Shown here piece after piece: positions 17,101 to 27,000 of a DNA stretch of 64,000 nucleotides. The DNA is from a virus. Positions within the stretch are counted from its first letter, which is position 1, and every line of letters begins with the position of its first letter. The notes beneath the pieces were generated by a model that was not told where the DNA came from, did not search any database, and worked only from the letters and a program-made list of their open reading frames with translations. A program made the position numbers and the translations under genes. The stretch spans positions 1-64,000 of the IMG/VR virus record IMGVR_UViG_3300017708_001182. One strand, given 5' to 3'.

Positions 17101-18745
17101 TGCCAGTAGAGCCACTTGTTCCACTTGTACCTGCAGTTGCAGAAGTTCCAGAAGTTCCACTAGTTGCAGAAGTTCCAGATGTGCCAGATGTTCCACTGGT
17201 ACCTGAAGTACCTGAGGTAGATCCTACAGCTACACCAATTTGCATAGTGTTAAATACAACACTAGGAGCAGCAGGTATTGCGTAAGGAGACGCTTGACTT
17301 GCTCTTGCTATTATATGTGCAGAACTATTACTAGATGCTATAATTAACTCTAAGTAATCATTTGCATCTAGGTTTACTAAATATTCTGCATAAGGTAAGT
17401 GAATTTCACTGTTAGAAACTACACTAAGTAACCTATCTTTTCTTATAAAGTCTGTACCGTTTTTTCTTAGAAAAATATCAACACCAGTTGTACCACCTGC
17501 TGTTTTCATAACTTGTAAAGAGTATCCCACTTTATATACACCAGCATGAGGGTATCTAATTTGCTGATTAAAGTCTAAGACAACACCATTAACAGTTTCT
17601 ACAGTATTGAATGTAATAGCTGTAGGTGTATTAGCTGCAGACACAAATTGACTTGTGTTATCAGAAAAACTTGCATACCAGTTAGCTATAGCTGCTCCTG
17701 AAGAGCCATCTATACCACTTGTTCCTGCAGATCCTGATGTACCTGTTGTCCCAGCTGTACCACTAGTTCCACTGGTCCCACTTGTTCCTGTAGTACCAGA
17801 CGTACCTGCAGTCCCACTTGAACCACTCGTACCTGTTGTACCAGATGTTGCAGATGTTCCTGACGTACCAGATGTTGCAGATGTTCCACTAGTTCCAGAA
17901 CTACCACTAGTACCTGTTGTTCCACTTGTCCCAGTAGTTCCGCTTGTACCACTTGTCCCAGTAGTTCCTGAACTTCCACTAGTACCTGTAGTACCACTGG
18001 TTCCACTTGTACCATGTGATCCATCACCACCTGTAGCACCATCTAAATTTACTTGCCAGTCACAATAGGTACCACTACCTACAGTACGTGTTGGTGCAGC
18101 AAAACATAGAGAACCTGTTGCTGGGTTATAAGATATTACCTCACACTCTTGGTAGTTATTAGCATCGTGTGCTATAATAATTGATTGAGCTACTGTGTAA
18201 GCTAATCCTGTGTCAACAAATATACAACCTCCAGCACCTAGTGTAAAGCAAGTTGTAGAAGTTGTAGCATATTTATCTCCATCTTCTCCTGCTGTACCAC
18301 TTGTGCCGCTAGTACCACTTGTGCCTGTTGTTCCACTAGTACCACTGGTTCCTGTAGTACCACTAGTTCCAGTAGTTCCTGATGAACCACTTGATCCACC
18401 TGTGCCAGATGTTCCAGATGAACCGCTTGTACCTGCAGTACCACTAGACCCACTAGTTCCACTTGTCCCAGAAGAGCCAGAAGTGCCTGTTGTGCCAGAC
18501 GTACCACTAGTACCAGAAGTACCAGAAGTCCCAGTAGTTCCTGAAGTACCAGAAGTACCAGAAGTACCACTAGTTCCATCAACGCCTTTACCAGCACACA
18601 ATGCATCATTAATATTTTGTAATGCTTCTTCTAAGGTTTGATTAGTGTTGACTTTAGCACATACTAAATTAGGTCCTTCGTAAAAGACGCATGCACTACT
18701 TAGTCTTGTTTTGCAGGGATCTGCTGCACAAATTAACTTACTCAT
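11174..18745 (-). CDS. Giant GTS-repeat tail fibre
   Basis: 2523 residues. Residues 1-50 are the N-terminal module shared with other fibre proteins here ([10 protein letters not shown], then [12 protein letters not shown]). Most of the rest to about 1955 is [13 protein letters not shown] repeat, a collagen-like or polyglycine-type rod. Folded islands interrupt it: three copies of an 86-residue domain (about 156-241, 731-816, 1108-1193), a C1q/TNF-like jelly-roll (about 350-510), a Cys-rich domain (about 570-630) and another beta domain (about 1584-1712). The C-terminal 560 residues are a beta-rich head of adhesin type. It has no enzyme motif. Host binding is the likely role. Repeat codons are strongly varied, and antisense frames give spurious long ORFs. 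Confidence 0.8.
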   Translation of the reverse strand: MSKLICAADPCKTRLSSACVFYEGPNLVCAKVNTNQTLEEALQNINDALCAGKGVDGTSGTSGTSGTSGTTGTSGTSGTSGTSGTTGTSGSSGTSGTSGSSGTAGTSGSSGTSGTGGSSGSSGTTGTSGTTGTSGTSGTTGTSGTSGTSGTAGEDGDKYATTSTTCFTLGAGGCIFVDTGLAYTVAQSIIIAHDANNYQECEVISYNPATGSLCFAAPTRTVGSGTYCDWQVNLDGATGGDGSHGTSGTSGTTGTSGSSGTTGTSGTSGTTGTSGTTGTSGSSGTSGTSATSGTSGTSATSGTTGTSGSSGTAGTSGTTGTSGTSGTSGTAGTTGTSGSAGTSGIDGSSGAAIANWYASFSDNTSQFVSAANTPTAITFNTVETVNGVVLDFNQQIRYPHAGVYKVGYSLQVMKTAGGTTGVDIFLRKNGTDFIRKDRLLSVVSNSEIHLPYAEYLVNLDANDYLELIIASSNSSAHIIARASQASPYAIPAAPSVVFNTMQIGVAVGSTSGTSGTSGTSGTSGTSATSGTSGTSATAGTSGTSGSTGTSGTAGTSGTSAQDGTSGTSGTSGLSCNSYNITCPAGGGDCIAGISYCDGSSGFVTITQGTATDVCADATPTVSNGGSVNVNGLCSGSSGTSGSSGTSGTSGTSAEDGTSGTSGTSGTSATSGTSGTSGSSGLDGSSGTSGTTGTSGSSGTSGTTGQDGSSGTSGTAGTTGTSGTSGTSGLDGDFYATTSTDSFTLGSSGCIDVDTGLAYTTAQSIIIAYDANNYQECEVVTYDSATGELCFAAPTRTVGSGTYTSWEVNLDGATGGDGSSGTSGTSGTTGVDGTSGTSGTSGTTGTSGTTGTSGSSGTSGTSGTSAIDGTSGTSGTSGTSGTSATSGTSGTTGTSGTSAEDGSSGTSGSSGSSGLTGSSGTSGTAGTSGEDGTSGTSGTAGTSGTSGTSATSGTSGTTGTSGSSGTSGTSGTTGTSGTSAIDGTSGSSGTSATAGTSGTAGTSGTSGNDGTSGTTGTSGTSGTSGLAGNDGTSGTSGTSATSGTAGTTGTDGSSGTSGTSGTSGTSGTSAVDGTSGTTGTSGTAGTSGTSGTSGTSATSGTSGTSGEQGDIYATTSTDSFTLGVAGCLDVDTGLAYTIAQSIIIAYNSTNYQECEVTSYNSGTGELCFAAPTRTVGSGTYTAWEINLDGATGGDGSSGTSGTSATAGTSGTTGTSGTSATAGTSGTSGSSATSGTSGTSGTSAIDGNDGSSGTSGTSGLDGDDGTSGTSGTSGTSATSGTSGTSGTSGIDGDAGTSGTSGTTGTSGTAGTSGSSGNDGLNGTSGTSGTSGTSGEDGDNGTSGTSGTSGTSATSGTAGTSGTSGTTGTSGTSGSSGTAGSSGTAGTSGIDGDDGSSGTSGTSGNSGTSGTSGEDGDDGSSGTSGTSGDSGTSGTSGENGTSGTSGTSGNSGTSGTSGEDGTSGTTGTSGTSGSSGTSGDDGTSGTSGTSGNSGTSGTSGTSGTSAEDGTSGTTGTSGTSGTSGNNGTSGTSGTSGNSGTSGTSGDDGTSGTTGTSGTSGTSGSSGNSGSSGTSGTSGSSGSSGNDGSFGGACFDYVYNGQASTITSDPGSGKIELRYTTNQASSSRLDISTLDDQGEDIESFYDALAAGTSAVLGHVRISDQNDATEFVLFAITATAQPGSNWYSMSLTPVAASENNPLSTNDDVAVCFVVTGDKGDPGSSGTSGTSGTSGSSGNTGTSGTSGTAGTSGSSGDDGTSGTSGTSGNSGTSGTSGDDGTSGTSGTSGNSGTSGTTGTSGTSGTSGNNGTSGTTGTSGTSGNSGTSGTSGTSGSSGTSGNNGTSGTSGTSGNSGTSGTSGENGTNGTSGTSGTSGTSGDDGGDGTSGTSGTSGNSGTSGTSGDSGSSGTSGTSGTSGDDGGDGTSGSSGTSGTSGTTGTSGTTGTSGTTGTSGTTGTSGTSGSSVTVSGTTNRLVKFTSGSTIGNSNNSDSGSTTSVGQNFEVTDGLNGDQALYVTAASGAFAIGDIDGVGDEFYVTGTGATLSMMAGNSEKLHVNNIGQVIVNGTTAVNSTLELNVNGDIYGTSVYVGNGLNNFISNYNGAMLVYAQSGNTINLGGGIGNRQNNVSVGNGYLYVNNDGDPAAFTVNVFPFTTVSASSYTPDAIIASKSTSNTAGTLLLHSTDLSVVSGQVLGVLQFGGRGDSGNSYISSQIIGEVKNGPGSGNAGGGVLKFQTGPYSTGSQPSTRMVIGPAGNIGIGTGNVIPGNKLEVAGDSYFKGEAAFAKTGNPGTSSMLHMKPAGGTNGDALIEIGDVDNYWSGGVSRWDTGNATLVHGLKVGINRTPTEMLHLWKGSLFLEDSGIRDATGDYGAAGQNLKSKGQDVVQWSWEKQTLISTFYASSSNQQSGTVIYMPVGGTVGETNSSQYYNNFVAPYDGRVRHIRIKNITGTPTATGFASFRVYVNGSNVSSQAPTVTNGGSNGMMGTYTFDDTDATFSAGDRVQFAYVASGSTGYMFGSSATFIIEYTTNK
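15167..15424 (-). repeat. Fibre domain copy 3 (258 bp)
   Basis: Codes an 86-residue island, from the GD before [12 protein letters not shown] to NLDGATGGD. It is clearly paralogous to the copies at 16298-16555 and 18023-18280, all exactly 258 bp. Shared landmarks are [21 protein letters not shown] and [15 protein letters not shown]. Confidence 0.85.
16298..16555 (-). repeat. Fibre domain copy 2 (258 bp)
   Basis: The second copy of the 86-residue domain within the GTS stalk, with [18 protein letters not shown] and [15 protein letters not shown]. It has the same length as the other two copies; its amino-acid sequence is closer to copy 3 in the N-terminal half ([12 protein letters not shown]). 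Confidence 0.85.
18023..18280 (-). repeat. Fibre domain copy 1 (258 bp)
   Basis: The first copy of the 86-residue domain, nearest the N-terminus, with two extra Cys ([11 protein letters not shown] and TYCDWQV) that are Ser or other residues in the later copies. Synonymous positions differ widely between copies, so the duplication is old or is maintained at protein level. Confidence 0.85.
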
Positions 18746-18758
18746 CTGGAAATTATTT

Positions 18759-19148
18759 TTAGTGTACTATTTTCAGGATGTCTCCTGTTCTGTAGAGTTG
18801 TCCAGCAACTAAGCCAGAGAATAATGCCTCAGCATTGTTAGAATATTCAGGAGCTCCTTCTTTTGATACTGTTAACACTTGATCAAAATCATCACCTGTA
18901 CCAACACTAGATGCATAGTATACCATTGATGTATTATTATCAACATATAATTGACCTATGTGTGTTGCAGGTACTAAAGGAATTCCTAGTCCAACAAGAG
19001 GAACTAAGTTTTTATCAATGCTTCCTAAGATATTTTCTAAGTCATCTCCAGGGTTTACTACTGCATTAGGTAAGTAGGGGCCATTGTATATAATGCATTC
19101 AGCATTTTGATATACGGCACAAGTTGGGCAAATTTCAGCGGTTCTCAT
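18759..19148 (-). CDS. Short fibre protein with shared adaptor domain
   Basis: 129 residues. Residues 1-50 ([20 protein letters not shown], then [18 protein letters not shown]) match the N-terminal modules of the 2523-, 369- and 108-aa proteins. The C-terminal end ([18 protein letters not shown]) is a short phage head-fibre-like or tail-fibre-like end seen in other phages (recalled). The middle ([19 protein letters not shown]) reads as a beta segment. It is the first gene of the fibre unit, with a promoter-like TAACTTTG only five nt before the ATG. It probably decorates the same site as the larger fibres. Confidence 0.75.
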   Translation of the reverse strand: MRTAEICPTCAVYQNAECIIYNGPYLPNAVVNPGDDLENILGSIDKNLVPLVGLGIPLVPATHIGQLYVDNNTSMVYYASSVGTGDDFDQVLTVSKEGAPEYSNNAEALFSGLVAGQLYRTGDILKIVH

Positions 19149-19153
19149 AATTA

Positions 19154-19184
19154 CAAAGTTATGTTTTATATATGTGTTTTAAAA
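19154..19184 (-). promoter_or_regulatory. Promoter-like site for the fibre unit
   Basis: On the minus strand TAACTTTG (19161-19154) matches TAnnTTTG exactly; 20 nt upstream is TTT instead of TTG. The ATG at 19148 is five nt downstream, so the transcript could be leaderless. A small weak hairpin, GCTAT/ATAGC (19204-19216), followed by a T-rich stretch lies between this site and the end of the 1609-aa gene. Confidence 0.5.
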
Positions 19185-19217
19185 ATTGTTATAAAAATAT
19201 AGGGCTATAATATAGCG

Positions 19218-22200
19218 TTACCTATTTCTTTTTGGGATCGTTACATCAAACTCTTTAGCAAAATCTTCATCAAACATTGCAAGATAGTTCACAAATGATT
19301 TAGAAAGAGGGAACATCTTCATTAAGTTCTTAGTTGGTTGTGCTCTTTTTCTAACCTCTTCAGCTGTTCTGTCAGGGTTTGATATGTCAAGTCCTGTAAG
19401 CTCTTTACTAAGATGTGTTGCAAATTTACCAATTTGTGATACAGTTCCAAGAAGAGGCATTCCTGAATCAAGTGTACTTGCCATCTCTACTGGATTATAA
19501 AAGAATCCTAGCTCACTAATAAACTTATCTACAACTTTTTGAATGTATCTAAACTGATTCTTTTTAGCTCTATCATCATCATCATCTGGAGCAAGTGCAC
19601 CAATAGAAAATGACAGCGCAAGCATGTTAAGTAGAATTAAAAGTTCTTTTCTTTGATTATATAGATTAGTTTGTATTAAATCTGCAAAGTCTTCTTTAGT
19701 AATGTTTGCTTGTACGCCATTTTCTTTATAGTATTTTGTAGTGTACCTTTCATAAAGTTCGTCTATTTTTAATAGACCTTCATCTGTACCTTTTATAATA
19801 CCCTGGATTAAGTTACTTTTATTGGCAATACTTTCAAGAAGAAGTCCTCCCCATAATCTAGCTCTACCTATCTCATATCTTTCACCTGTAGCTATTCCAT
19901 TCTCATCTATTTCTACGTTGAAGTCATCAGCAACTTTTCTGAATTCACTAAAGCGTGTGTCAAAAAGTTTAGGTATCCATCCCTTAAATACCATTAGTGA
20001 GCGAAGCCATATGTTCATATTCACTCTCATGTTATCAAAGTCTGTCATACCTCCTGTTGCAGTTCTAGCAATAGTTCTTGCTACATTAGTTAGACGTTGT
20101 AATTCTTTTCTGTTATTTAGATCTAGTCCTGGTACAACAAGCTTGCCATCTTCTAGTTTCTTTGTAGCGTTTATAGATCTTGTTTTTTGTAGTTCTTTAA
20201 TCTCTTGTTCAATCTTTGGATTTAACTCTCTAAACTTTTCAGCACTCTCAAATCTTGCTTTATATTTCTTCTTTACAAAATCTCTGATGTTTACAAGTTT
20301 ACCATCTTCAACCATCATGTTGTCTAGAAGAGCCATAAAGACAGACTTCTCTATGTGTAATTCAGGCTGTCTAAAGAAGAAGAACAAAGTATCAGAAAAG
20401 TTTTCACTACTAGCCATATTCATCCAGCTTGTGATTCCTGCCTGTTTAAATTTTTCATAAGTACGTTCTTCTTTTAGCGGCATAAAATTATCTAACAACT
20501 GTAAGAACATTTTTCTCTCATCGTCATCTTTAAATTTATTACCTATAAGTTTACCTTCATACTTTAATACTTCTCTGTATTTAAAGTACTTTCCTGCCAG
20601 AGCACTTAATTGAACATTACCACCAAAAGCATTTACAGAACCAGATATAAATTCAAAACCTAAAGATCTTGCTTGAGTATATCTATTTAAAGAATCCATT
20701 GTTTTTTGAACAGAATACAAACTTTCTCTACCAGTCATTATTTCTGCACCAGTTGCTTTATTTATAATGTCTGTTATTCTTTTTGTACTAAATCCTATAT
20801 CAGAATCATCTGATGCATATTTTTGACCATAGAGTGTGGCTCTAAAGAATTCATCAATAATATCAAGATTCTTCTTAGAACCTGCTTCATATTGTAATCT
20901 TCCATTTTTCTTTAAAGCACCTCCAAATCTACCTGTCTTTATGTTTTTCTTAAACTGTTGTACAGTTTTAGCAAGAAGAAGTTGATCTTCTATCTCAGTT
21001 AGGTACTTATACTTGTTCATGTGATTAACATAAAGTAGTAGGTTTTTAAATACATCTAAACTAACATCAGAGTAGTCATTAGGACCTTCATCTTGAACAC
21101 TAAAATCAGTAGTGTAGTATTTAGGTATAGAGTTTTCTATTTCATTTGTAAGCTCATTGATAGATCCGTATCCAACATCATCAGCATTATTTTGTAGTCG
21201 CTCTTTGAATCTGGATATAGGAGGCAAGGAACCATCCCAGGCGATACTTTCTGCCATGCTCTTTCTAACAAATGGTAAAAATGTAGAACGTACAGCATTG
21301 TTTATATAACCCATGTCTGCAGCTTTTAAATTCATTTTAGTAACAAAATTAAAAAGCTCAAGTAATTCAGGATCTTTTTTAATTTCAACATATTCCTTGC
21401 TTTCCCACTTTTCTTTTGGATGTCTTTTTAGCACATAATTATTCCAGCCGTTAAAGTCAGTTCTAGTTACATCCCACATTTTATTAGCATCTAGTATTAA
21501 CTTTTCTCTAAGTTCACCTTCTGGATTGTTTTTCTTTATTCTAGCAATAGACCTATCTAGTATAGGTTTAGACTCTTGATAGTAGGCTGGCAAGTTAACA
21601 TTATCTTTAAGCCACTTCTTACTTCTTGCACCTTCTTCTCCATTATCTTTCAATTCTGCATAAAACTCTGGAGCATATTTATATATTAGATTGTTTACAA
21701 GGCCACCTTTATCATCCTTTTGATATATAGCAGACACTATCTTTTTTAAATCACCACCTCTAGCTTTTAGTTTATCCCTGATGTCTAATAGCTCATTAGT
21801 TTCTATTAATGATTCTTGATTAGCTTTACCCATTGCAGCATTAGCCATCTTGTATAAAAGATCTGTAGCTGCTAAACCTATATCTGATAGTCCTCTAAAC
21901 AATGACTTAAGTCCTCTTACAACTCTTTCTGGACTCATTAATCCTGTAACGAGATTACGTTCTCCTGAAAACTTAGAACTAAACTCTCCAGCAAGTTTTT
22001 TAATTTTTGAACCAGATCTACGAATAGATTCTTGTTGGTCTTTAAGTTTTTGGACAAGCTCTTTACGTGAAGCTATATTATCTTTGTCTTCTTCTGTAAT
22101 AGCATCCTTCTCCATTTCTTTAGTGTAGATTAAATCACTAAGTTCATCTGCAAGAGTTCCAAATACTTCTGAAGATGCTATGTATTCTCTCAACCTTGCA

Positions 22201-24047
22201 GAAAATTCAGAAAGCTCTACTTCTGTTAAGGACTCATCATCAGCTGGCCTTCCTTCATAAGAGGTCTTGTATTCTGAAATTATATTTGTACCCTCCCTTT
22301 CCATTACTGCAATTGCATCAATTAATGGTCCAAGGTTTTGATTACCTCTTAAAGATCGTACTGCTTTTTTTATTAGGTTTAATCTCTCTATTTTATATTC
22401 ATACTCATCATCTGTCTTTGGAGTTTTATCTTCTATAGATTTTTGAACAGCAACTAATTTTGAAAGCACATCATCAACAACATCTACTCCTGTTAGTTCT
22501 GTTTTTTCTGATACAGGTGTAAGTGTAAGAGGATCTATCTTTGATGGATCAACACTACCTATCTTGATGCCTTTAATTTGTAAATTGCTTTTTCGATCTC
22601 TAGGATTTTCTCTTTTTAAATCCATTATTATTGGTATAGCTCTATTCTTAGATATAGTATTTACACCATAGTTATCCAATAGTATTTCTTTATATCTACC
22701 AAGCTGTATATCATATGCTCCTTGTTTGTACCAAGCAACATCTTCAGCACCTTTATAGATACTCATAAACTTCCAGTCATAAATGTTTGCTGTACCATCT
22801 TCTTCAACAATCAACAAGTCAATTGTACCTGCTTCTTTTTCTTTAGTGTCATATATTTGTAATTCAGAAAAGACTAAAGGGTTCTTACCATTTTCTGAAA
22901 ATGATGCAATAAGATCTGTGTAGTAGGTTTCTAATTTACTATACACTTGGTTGTCAAGATCATTATCATAAACAGGCCTTGCTCCAGGGTTAACTCTTCT
23001 TGTACCATCACTATTAAAAAATCTAGAATGTGTATCCTCAAAGAATTCATGGTACTTAGTACCTAATACACGTTTTACTTCATTGTCTTTCTCTTCTTGA
23101 GCTGTAAACTTTTTATCTCCAAGCTTACTTCTATACCAACGCTTAACTCTATCGGTTACCCTTTTGGTGATTCTTATATACTCACCATCAACAAGAAGCT
23201 CGTAGTAACTTGTAGCTTTCTCCTCATCTGCTAATAAAGGATCTGCTTTTTGATTAGTTTCTATCTTTCTTAGAGAAGCTCTGGTGTCTTCCACCTTTCT
23301 TTGAAAGTCTTTCTGTTTATCTGATAATTGATAATATATTTCTGTGCTGTCTAGATCAAGAATACTTCCTTCAAACTCACCTCCCAATACTGTTTCAGCA
23401 GTCTTAGAAAATACATCAATGTTTGCTTTCTTATACTCACCTCTAAACCAGTCACTTATAGCATTCCACATTCTCATAAACAAAGACTGGTCAGCTTCTT
23501 CTAAATTTACATTAGGGTCGTTTGTAATTATAGCTGTAATCATTTTATCTACAGCTTCTTTCTTTATCTTACGAATGTTTGGTTTACCATTAGGTAGTTG
23601 ATATGCTTCAATATCTCTGTACTCAGCTAGAGTATCTTTATATATCTGGAACCTACCTATCTTAGATATCATCTCTGTAACAAGCTTAGGATCTTTTTGC
23701 TCAATGATTGCTGTAGCAATGTGAACCATTTCTTCTGTAAGTGTGTTCTGATCTACATTAGCTTCTGATATAGCAATTATACCAGCACCTAAGTCAGCAA
23801 GAGCATTTATACTAGACTCTTGAATAGCAGGATTATTTTTTGCATATTCAGTAAGGTCTTTTACATTAACACCCATCTTATCAATTACCTTCTTAACTTT
23901 AGCAATTACTTCAGAGGGAGTGTTACGTAGTTCACGTGAAGGTACATTACCATTGTACTTATCCCATAGAGCATAAGCCATGTTCTCTCCTCTAGCATTT
24001 ACTAGTAGATTCCATTCTGGTAAGTTTATATTTGGACATGTTGCCAT
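19218..24047 (-). CDS. Giant cargo protein with PD-(D/E)XK nuclease domain
   Basis: 1609 residues. It starts with the CPNI-x-LPEW...GE..AY.LW.KYNG.VP tag shared with the RNA polymerase protein upstream. A RecB/Cas4-like nuclease core follows: GTKYHEFFED (motif I, His near 332), AGTIDLLIV (motif II, Asp near 408), IYDWKF (motif III, D-x-K near 422) and QLGRY (motif IV, near 446). The remaining 1100 residues are mostly helical, with hydrophobic stretches toward the end (LLILLNMLALSFSIGALAP) and an acidic run (DDDDDR). Start and preceding stop overlap (TAATG), so translation is coupled. I infer an ejected virion protein; the nuclease might process host or phage DNA. Activity is unproven. Confidence 0.75.
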   Translation of the reverse strand: MATCPNINLPEWNLLVNARGENMAYALWDKYNGNVPSRELRNTPSEVIAKVKKVIDKMGVNVKDLTEYAKNNPAIQESSINALADLGAGIIAISEANVDQNTLTEEMVHIATAIIEQKDPKLVTEMISKIGRFQIYKDTLAEYRDIEAYQLPNGKPNIRKIKKEAVDKMITAIITNDPNVNLEEADQSLFMRMWNAISDWFRGEYKKANIDVFSKTAETVLGGEFEGSILDLDSTEIYYQLSDKQKDFQRKVEDTRASLRKIETNQKADPLLADEEKATSYYELLVDGEYIRITKRVTDRVKRWYRSKLGDKKFTAQEEKDNEVKRVLGTKYHEFFEDTHSRFFNSDGTRRVNPGARPVYDNDLDNQVYSKLETYYTDLIASFSENGKNPLVFSELQIYDTKEKEAGTIDLLIVEEDGTANIYDWKFMSIYKGAEDVAWYKQGAYDIQLGRYKEILLDNYGVNTISKNRAIPIIMDLKRENPRDRKSNLQIKGIKIGSVDPSKIDPLTLTPVSEKTELTGVDVVDDVLSKLVAVQKSIEDKTPKTDDEYEYKIERLNLIKKAVRSLRGNQNLGPLIDAIAVMEREGTNIISEYKTSYEGRPADDESLTEVELSEFSARLREYIASSEVFGTLADELSDLIYTKEMEKDAITEEDKDNIASRKELVQKLKDQQESIRRSGSKIKKLAGEFSSKFSGERNLVTGLMSPERVVRGLKSLFRGLSDIGLAATDLLYKMANAAMGKANQESLIETNELLDIRDKLKARGGDLKKIVSAIYQKDDKGGLVNNLIYKYAPEFYAELKDNGEEGARSKKWLKDNVNLPAYYQESKPILDRSIARIKKNNPEGELREKLILDANKMWDVTRTDFNGWNNYVLKRHPKEKWESKEYVEIKKDPELLELFNFVTKMNLKAADMGYINNAVRSTFLPFVRKSMAESIAWDGSLPPISRFKERLQNNADDVGYGSINELTNEIENSIPKYYTTDFSVQDEGPNDYSDVSLDVFKNLLLYVNHMNKYKYLTEIEDQLLLAKTVQQFKKNIKTGRFGGALKKNGRLQYEAGSKKNLDIIDEFFRATLYGQKYASDDSDIGFSTKRITDIINKATGAEIMTGRESLYSVQKTMDSLNRYTQARSLGFEFISGSVNAFGGNVQLSALAGKYFKYREVLKYEGKLIGNKFKDDDERKMFLQLLDNFMPLKEERTYEKFKQAGITSWMNMASSENFSDTLFFFFRQPELHIEKSVFMALLDNMMVEDGKLVNIRDFVKKKYKARFESAEKFRELNPKIEQEIKELQKTRSINATKKLEDGKLVVPGLDLNNRKELQRLTNVARTIARTATGGMTDFDNMRVNMNIWLRSLMVFKGWIPKLFDTRFSEFRKVADDFNVEIDENGIATGERYEIGRARLWGGLLLESIANKSNLIQGIIKGTDEGLLKIDELYERYTTKYYKENGVQANITKEDFADLIQTNLYNQRKELLILLNMLALSFSIGALAPDDDDDRAKKNQFRYIQKVVDKFISELGFFYNPVEMASTLDSGMPLLGTVSQIGKFATHLSKELTGLDISNPDRTAEEVRKRAQPTKNLMKMFPLSKSFVNYLAMFDEDFAKEFDVTIPKRNR

Positions 24048-27000
24048 TAGCCTTTACATTTTGCGTTAATTATTTCACCAGCTTGTTCTGGAGTGTATCC
24101 AAGTCTTCCAGTTAAAGTTTCAAAGTTTATCATTGAAGCTGCAAATGATCTATTGTTTACAGTTATCCTGTCTCCTTTTATAGTTATTACTAAATCTCCC
24201 TCTTCCACTTTAGTGTAAGATTTTTTCTTATCTGACTTTACCATATAAGGAATTATTTGTTCGTCAATCACTTCATTTTCTACTTTCATCATCCTGTTAT
24301 CAATAATAGATTCTTTAGCTTCTGTATAAAACTCATTAGCTCTAAAGCTATCTCCAAGTGCGTTAATTGGTTTGTATACAAAATAAAGTCTCCCATTATT
24401 GTCCGCTGTTGTAAGAGGAGTTATTTTATCAGCATCATAAACCTTTTTATATAATCCTCTATTTATGTAAGAGTAATCTCCAGCTTTACGCATTGCAGCT
24501 CTTTCTGTAGCTGATATCTTAAGATCTACCCAAGAGAATACTTCAAACTCTCCACCTCTTCCACCGCTTACTAATTGTGGTATGTCACCTGCTTTTATAG
24601 CACCTCTTAAATTATTATACCCAAAGAATGATATACTTGGGTAGTAAAATCTTCCATTCTTATCTTTTAGTGCATTCAAGGTTGTAGAAGGCACTATATC
24701 ACTATCATTCCAATTGTTTCTTTGAAATACTGAAAGGTTATGAAAGTCTTGTAAGTTAGGTAATTTTTCTATTCTAGACAAGGTTTTATTATATATCCTT
24801 GAAAAGTCTTCATAAGGAATAAGTGATGTAAATGATATAGGAGAGTTGTTAAGACCTGATTGTAATATAGACAATTCAACTATTCTATCATACAAACTTG
24901 TTTCACCTTTTAAATACTCTCTTAGTTCACGAAAAGAATATATAATATTATTTTGATCATATACTTTGTTGTCTCTGTTTGCAAGCTTTAAATTAGTTGG
25001 TGTGTTTCCAGCTGCTCTAGAAGATTGCACTTCCAATATATCTATAATCTGATTATTATATAAAGGATGTTTTGGGTTTTTCTTTACGGTATCAATAAAA
25101 GACAAAACCTGAGAACCCACTCCATTATCAGCCAACAATACCTTTTGTAGATCATTGTTTAAGTTTTGATCTGTTTGTACAGCCCAATCAAATAAATCAT
25201 TCATTGCTTTTCTAGCCACCTTTACAAACACTTTATTAGGCAAGTTTACATATGGCATTAATGTTTGTTGAAGAACATCCCTAACTCTACCTGCATCAGA
25301 GGGAAGAAAGTTAGCTACTGCATCTGCAGCATCATTAATTTTATCAGCTAGGTTTCCAATATACGAGTTATTAAGTATATCATCTGCAGATGAAATAATA
25401 GTATTTTGAGCTGAAGCAAACTGAACATTCTTTTTAAATACTAAAGATGGATCATTAAAGTTTGTTGTGTCCCAGTTGGTACCCTGCGTAACTGTGTATA
25501 ACTGGTTAGCCATCTTAGAATACTTTAAGAATTCTTTTAGTATAAATATCTGGTCTAAGTTTTCCTTAGCAGTAAGTTTTTCTTTACCTAATGTACCACG
25601 TAGAGAATCTTTGCTAGGTATGACTTTAGGTAGTTTCTTTTCTTGAGCTTCTGTCAGCCCTCCATAATTAGCTATAGTCTCACCTATAAAGTCATCTATA
25701 AATATAAACTTATATCCTGCATTCTCAATTGACTGTATGTGATCACGAATTATAGGTTGATTCATAAAGTAGGCTACAGTGTCTACTGGTACACCTATCT
25801 TTACAAGAAACATAAATGCAGATGTTAGGTTTGGAGTAGCACCCATCTCCATAATCCATGGTCCTGCAGCTATATCTACATAACCATCTATAAACTGACT
25901 GTTTATATTTGATATTAGTTTTTCATCTACATTATTTATACCAGATAATGATGGATACTCTTTACCATCTAACTCAACTTTATTGTATTCTGCAAATTTA
26001 ATTTCTCCATCTCCTAAAAACCTTGCATCTTCTAATGATACATATTTTAAATTATCTTTGTTTACGTATATAATACCTCTCTGATTAAGTGAGTGATTAG
26101 TTTGATTCACTGCAGCAATTCCAATAGCTTGTTTACCTGCTACAAAAGCCTGTCTTAATCTAGACATAAATCTTCTGTCAAGCATGTTTGATACATCCGA
26201 ATAGTCAAAAGATTTACCTGTTGTACGTTCAACAATATCTCTAGCAATATTCTCTAAATCAGTAGAATCATTTGGTTTAATAAGATTTTTAAAGTTTTCT
26301 CTAGAAGTAATTATATTTTCAGATGACTGTATGAATTCATTTTCTAAAGATTGCTTATATAATCTATTAACTATTGCATCTTTTAAATCTAATTCCTTTA
26401 AAGTTTCTGCAAACTCTTGTACTATATCTTCTTCTGATACCATTCCAAGTTTACTTAGTAAGTTGTTTAACTCTTCATCTTGCTCTATTTTTATGTTACC
26501 AGCATTAAAATCTGTAAGAATTCTACCAAGTGCGTCCTGTTGTTTTTTATTAAGTAGTTCACCTCTATCAAACATTTTACTAAACTTATCTTTTGCCTCT
26601 TTACCCATTCCAAAGTATGGAACCATTTTAAGTTTGCCATTTTGATAAAATACATTCTTAAAGTACATTGATAATTTATCAATATCAAAATCCGATCCTA
26701 CCTTTTCTACAATTGCTGATGGTACAACAACACTACCTCCAAATTCTTGTGGTAAGAATTTCTTTATTTTAAATGCATCAATAGAGTTTTGTGCTTGTGT
26801 TGGTATACGAAAAGCTACACCGCTTAATATCTTTTGACCTTCTTCTGTATTATTTAGATAGTCAAGAAGATCTTCATCAGACATATTACTATTAAACCAA
26901 CGACCCACCATAACTTCCATTACTCGCTTACCGTCTTTATCTTCATAGAACTTAAGAACATCAGATGTATATCCTTCTTTGCCATTAATTTCTGTCTTAG

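Noticed and set aside
12880-18580. Possible CRISPR array because of many short regular repeats
   Set aside because: Repeats are not identical units with unique spacers; they are variable codons for Gly-Thr-Ser within one open reading frame.
12865-18609. Minus-strand frames rich in V, L, Q, E (LVEQVVLV type) in the fibre region, and a similar one in the collagen-like gene
   Set aside because: They are shifted frames of the same GTS or GXY coding repeats; composition is an artefact of the triplet pattern.
12798-18641. Long plus-strand frames of 300 residues and more with Val-Pro repeats ([11 protein letters not shown])
   Set aside because: They are the antisense reading of the GTS-repeat codons (ACC/AGT/GGT triplets). 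They have no independent start context and simply follow the repeat of the minus-strand fibre gene.
19204-19216. GCTAT/ATAGC hairpin as a terminator after the 1609-aa gene
   Set aside because: The stem has only five AT-rich pairs and a three-base loop; too weak to claim as a separate feature, though a T-rich stretch follows.
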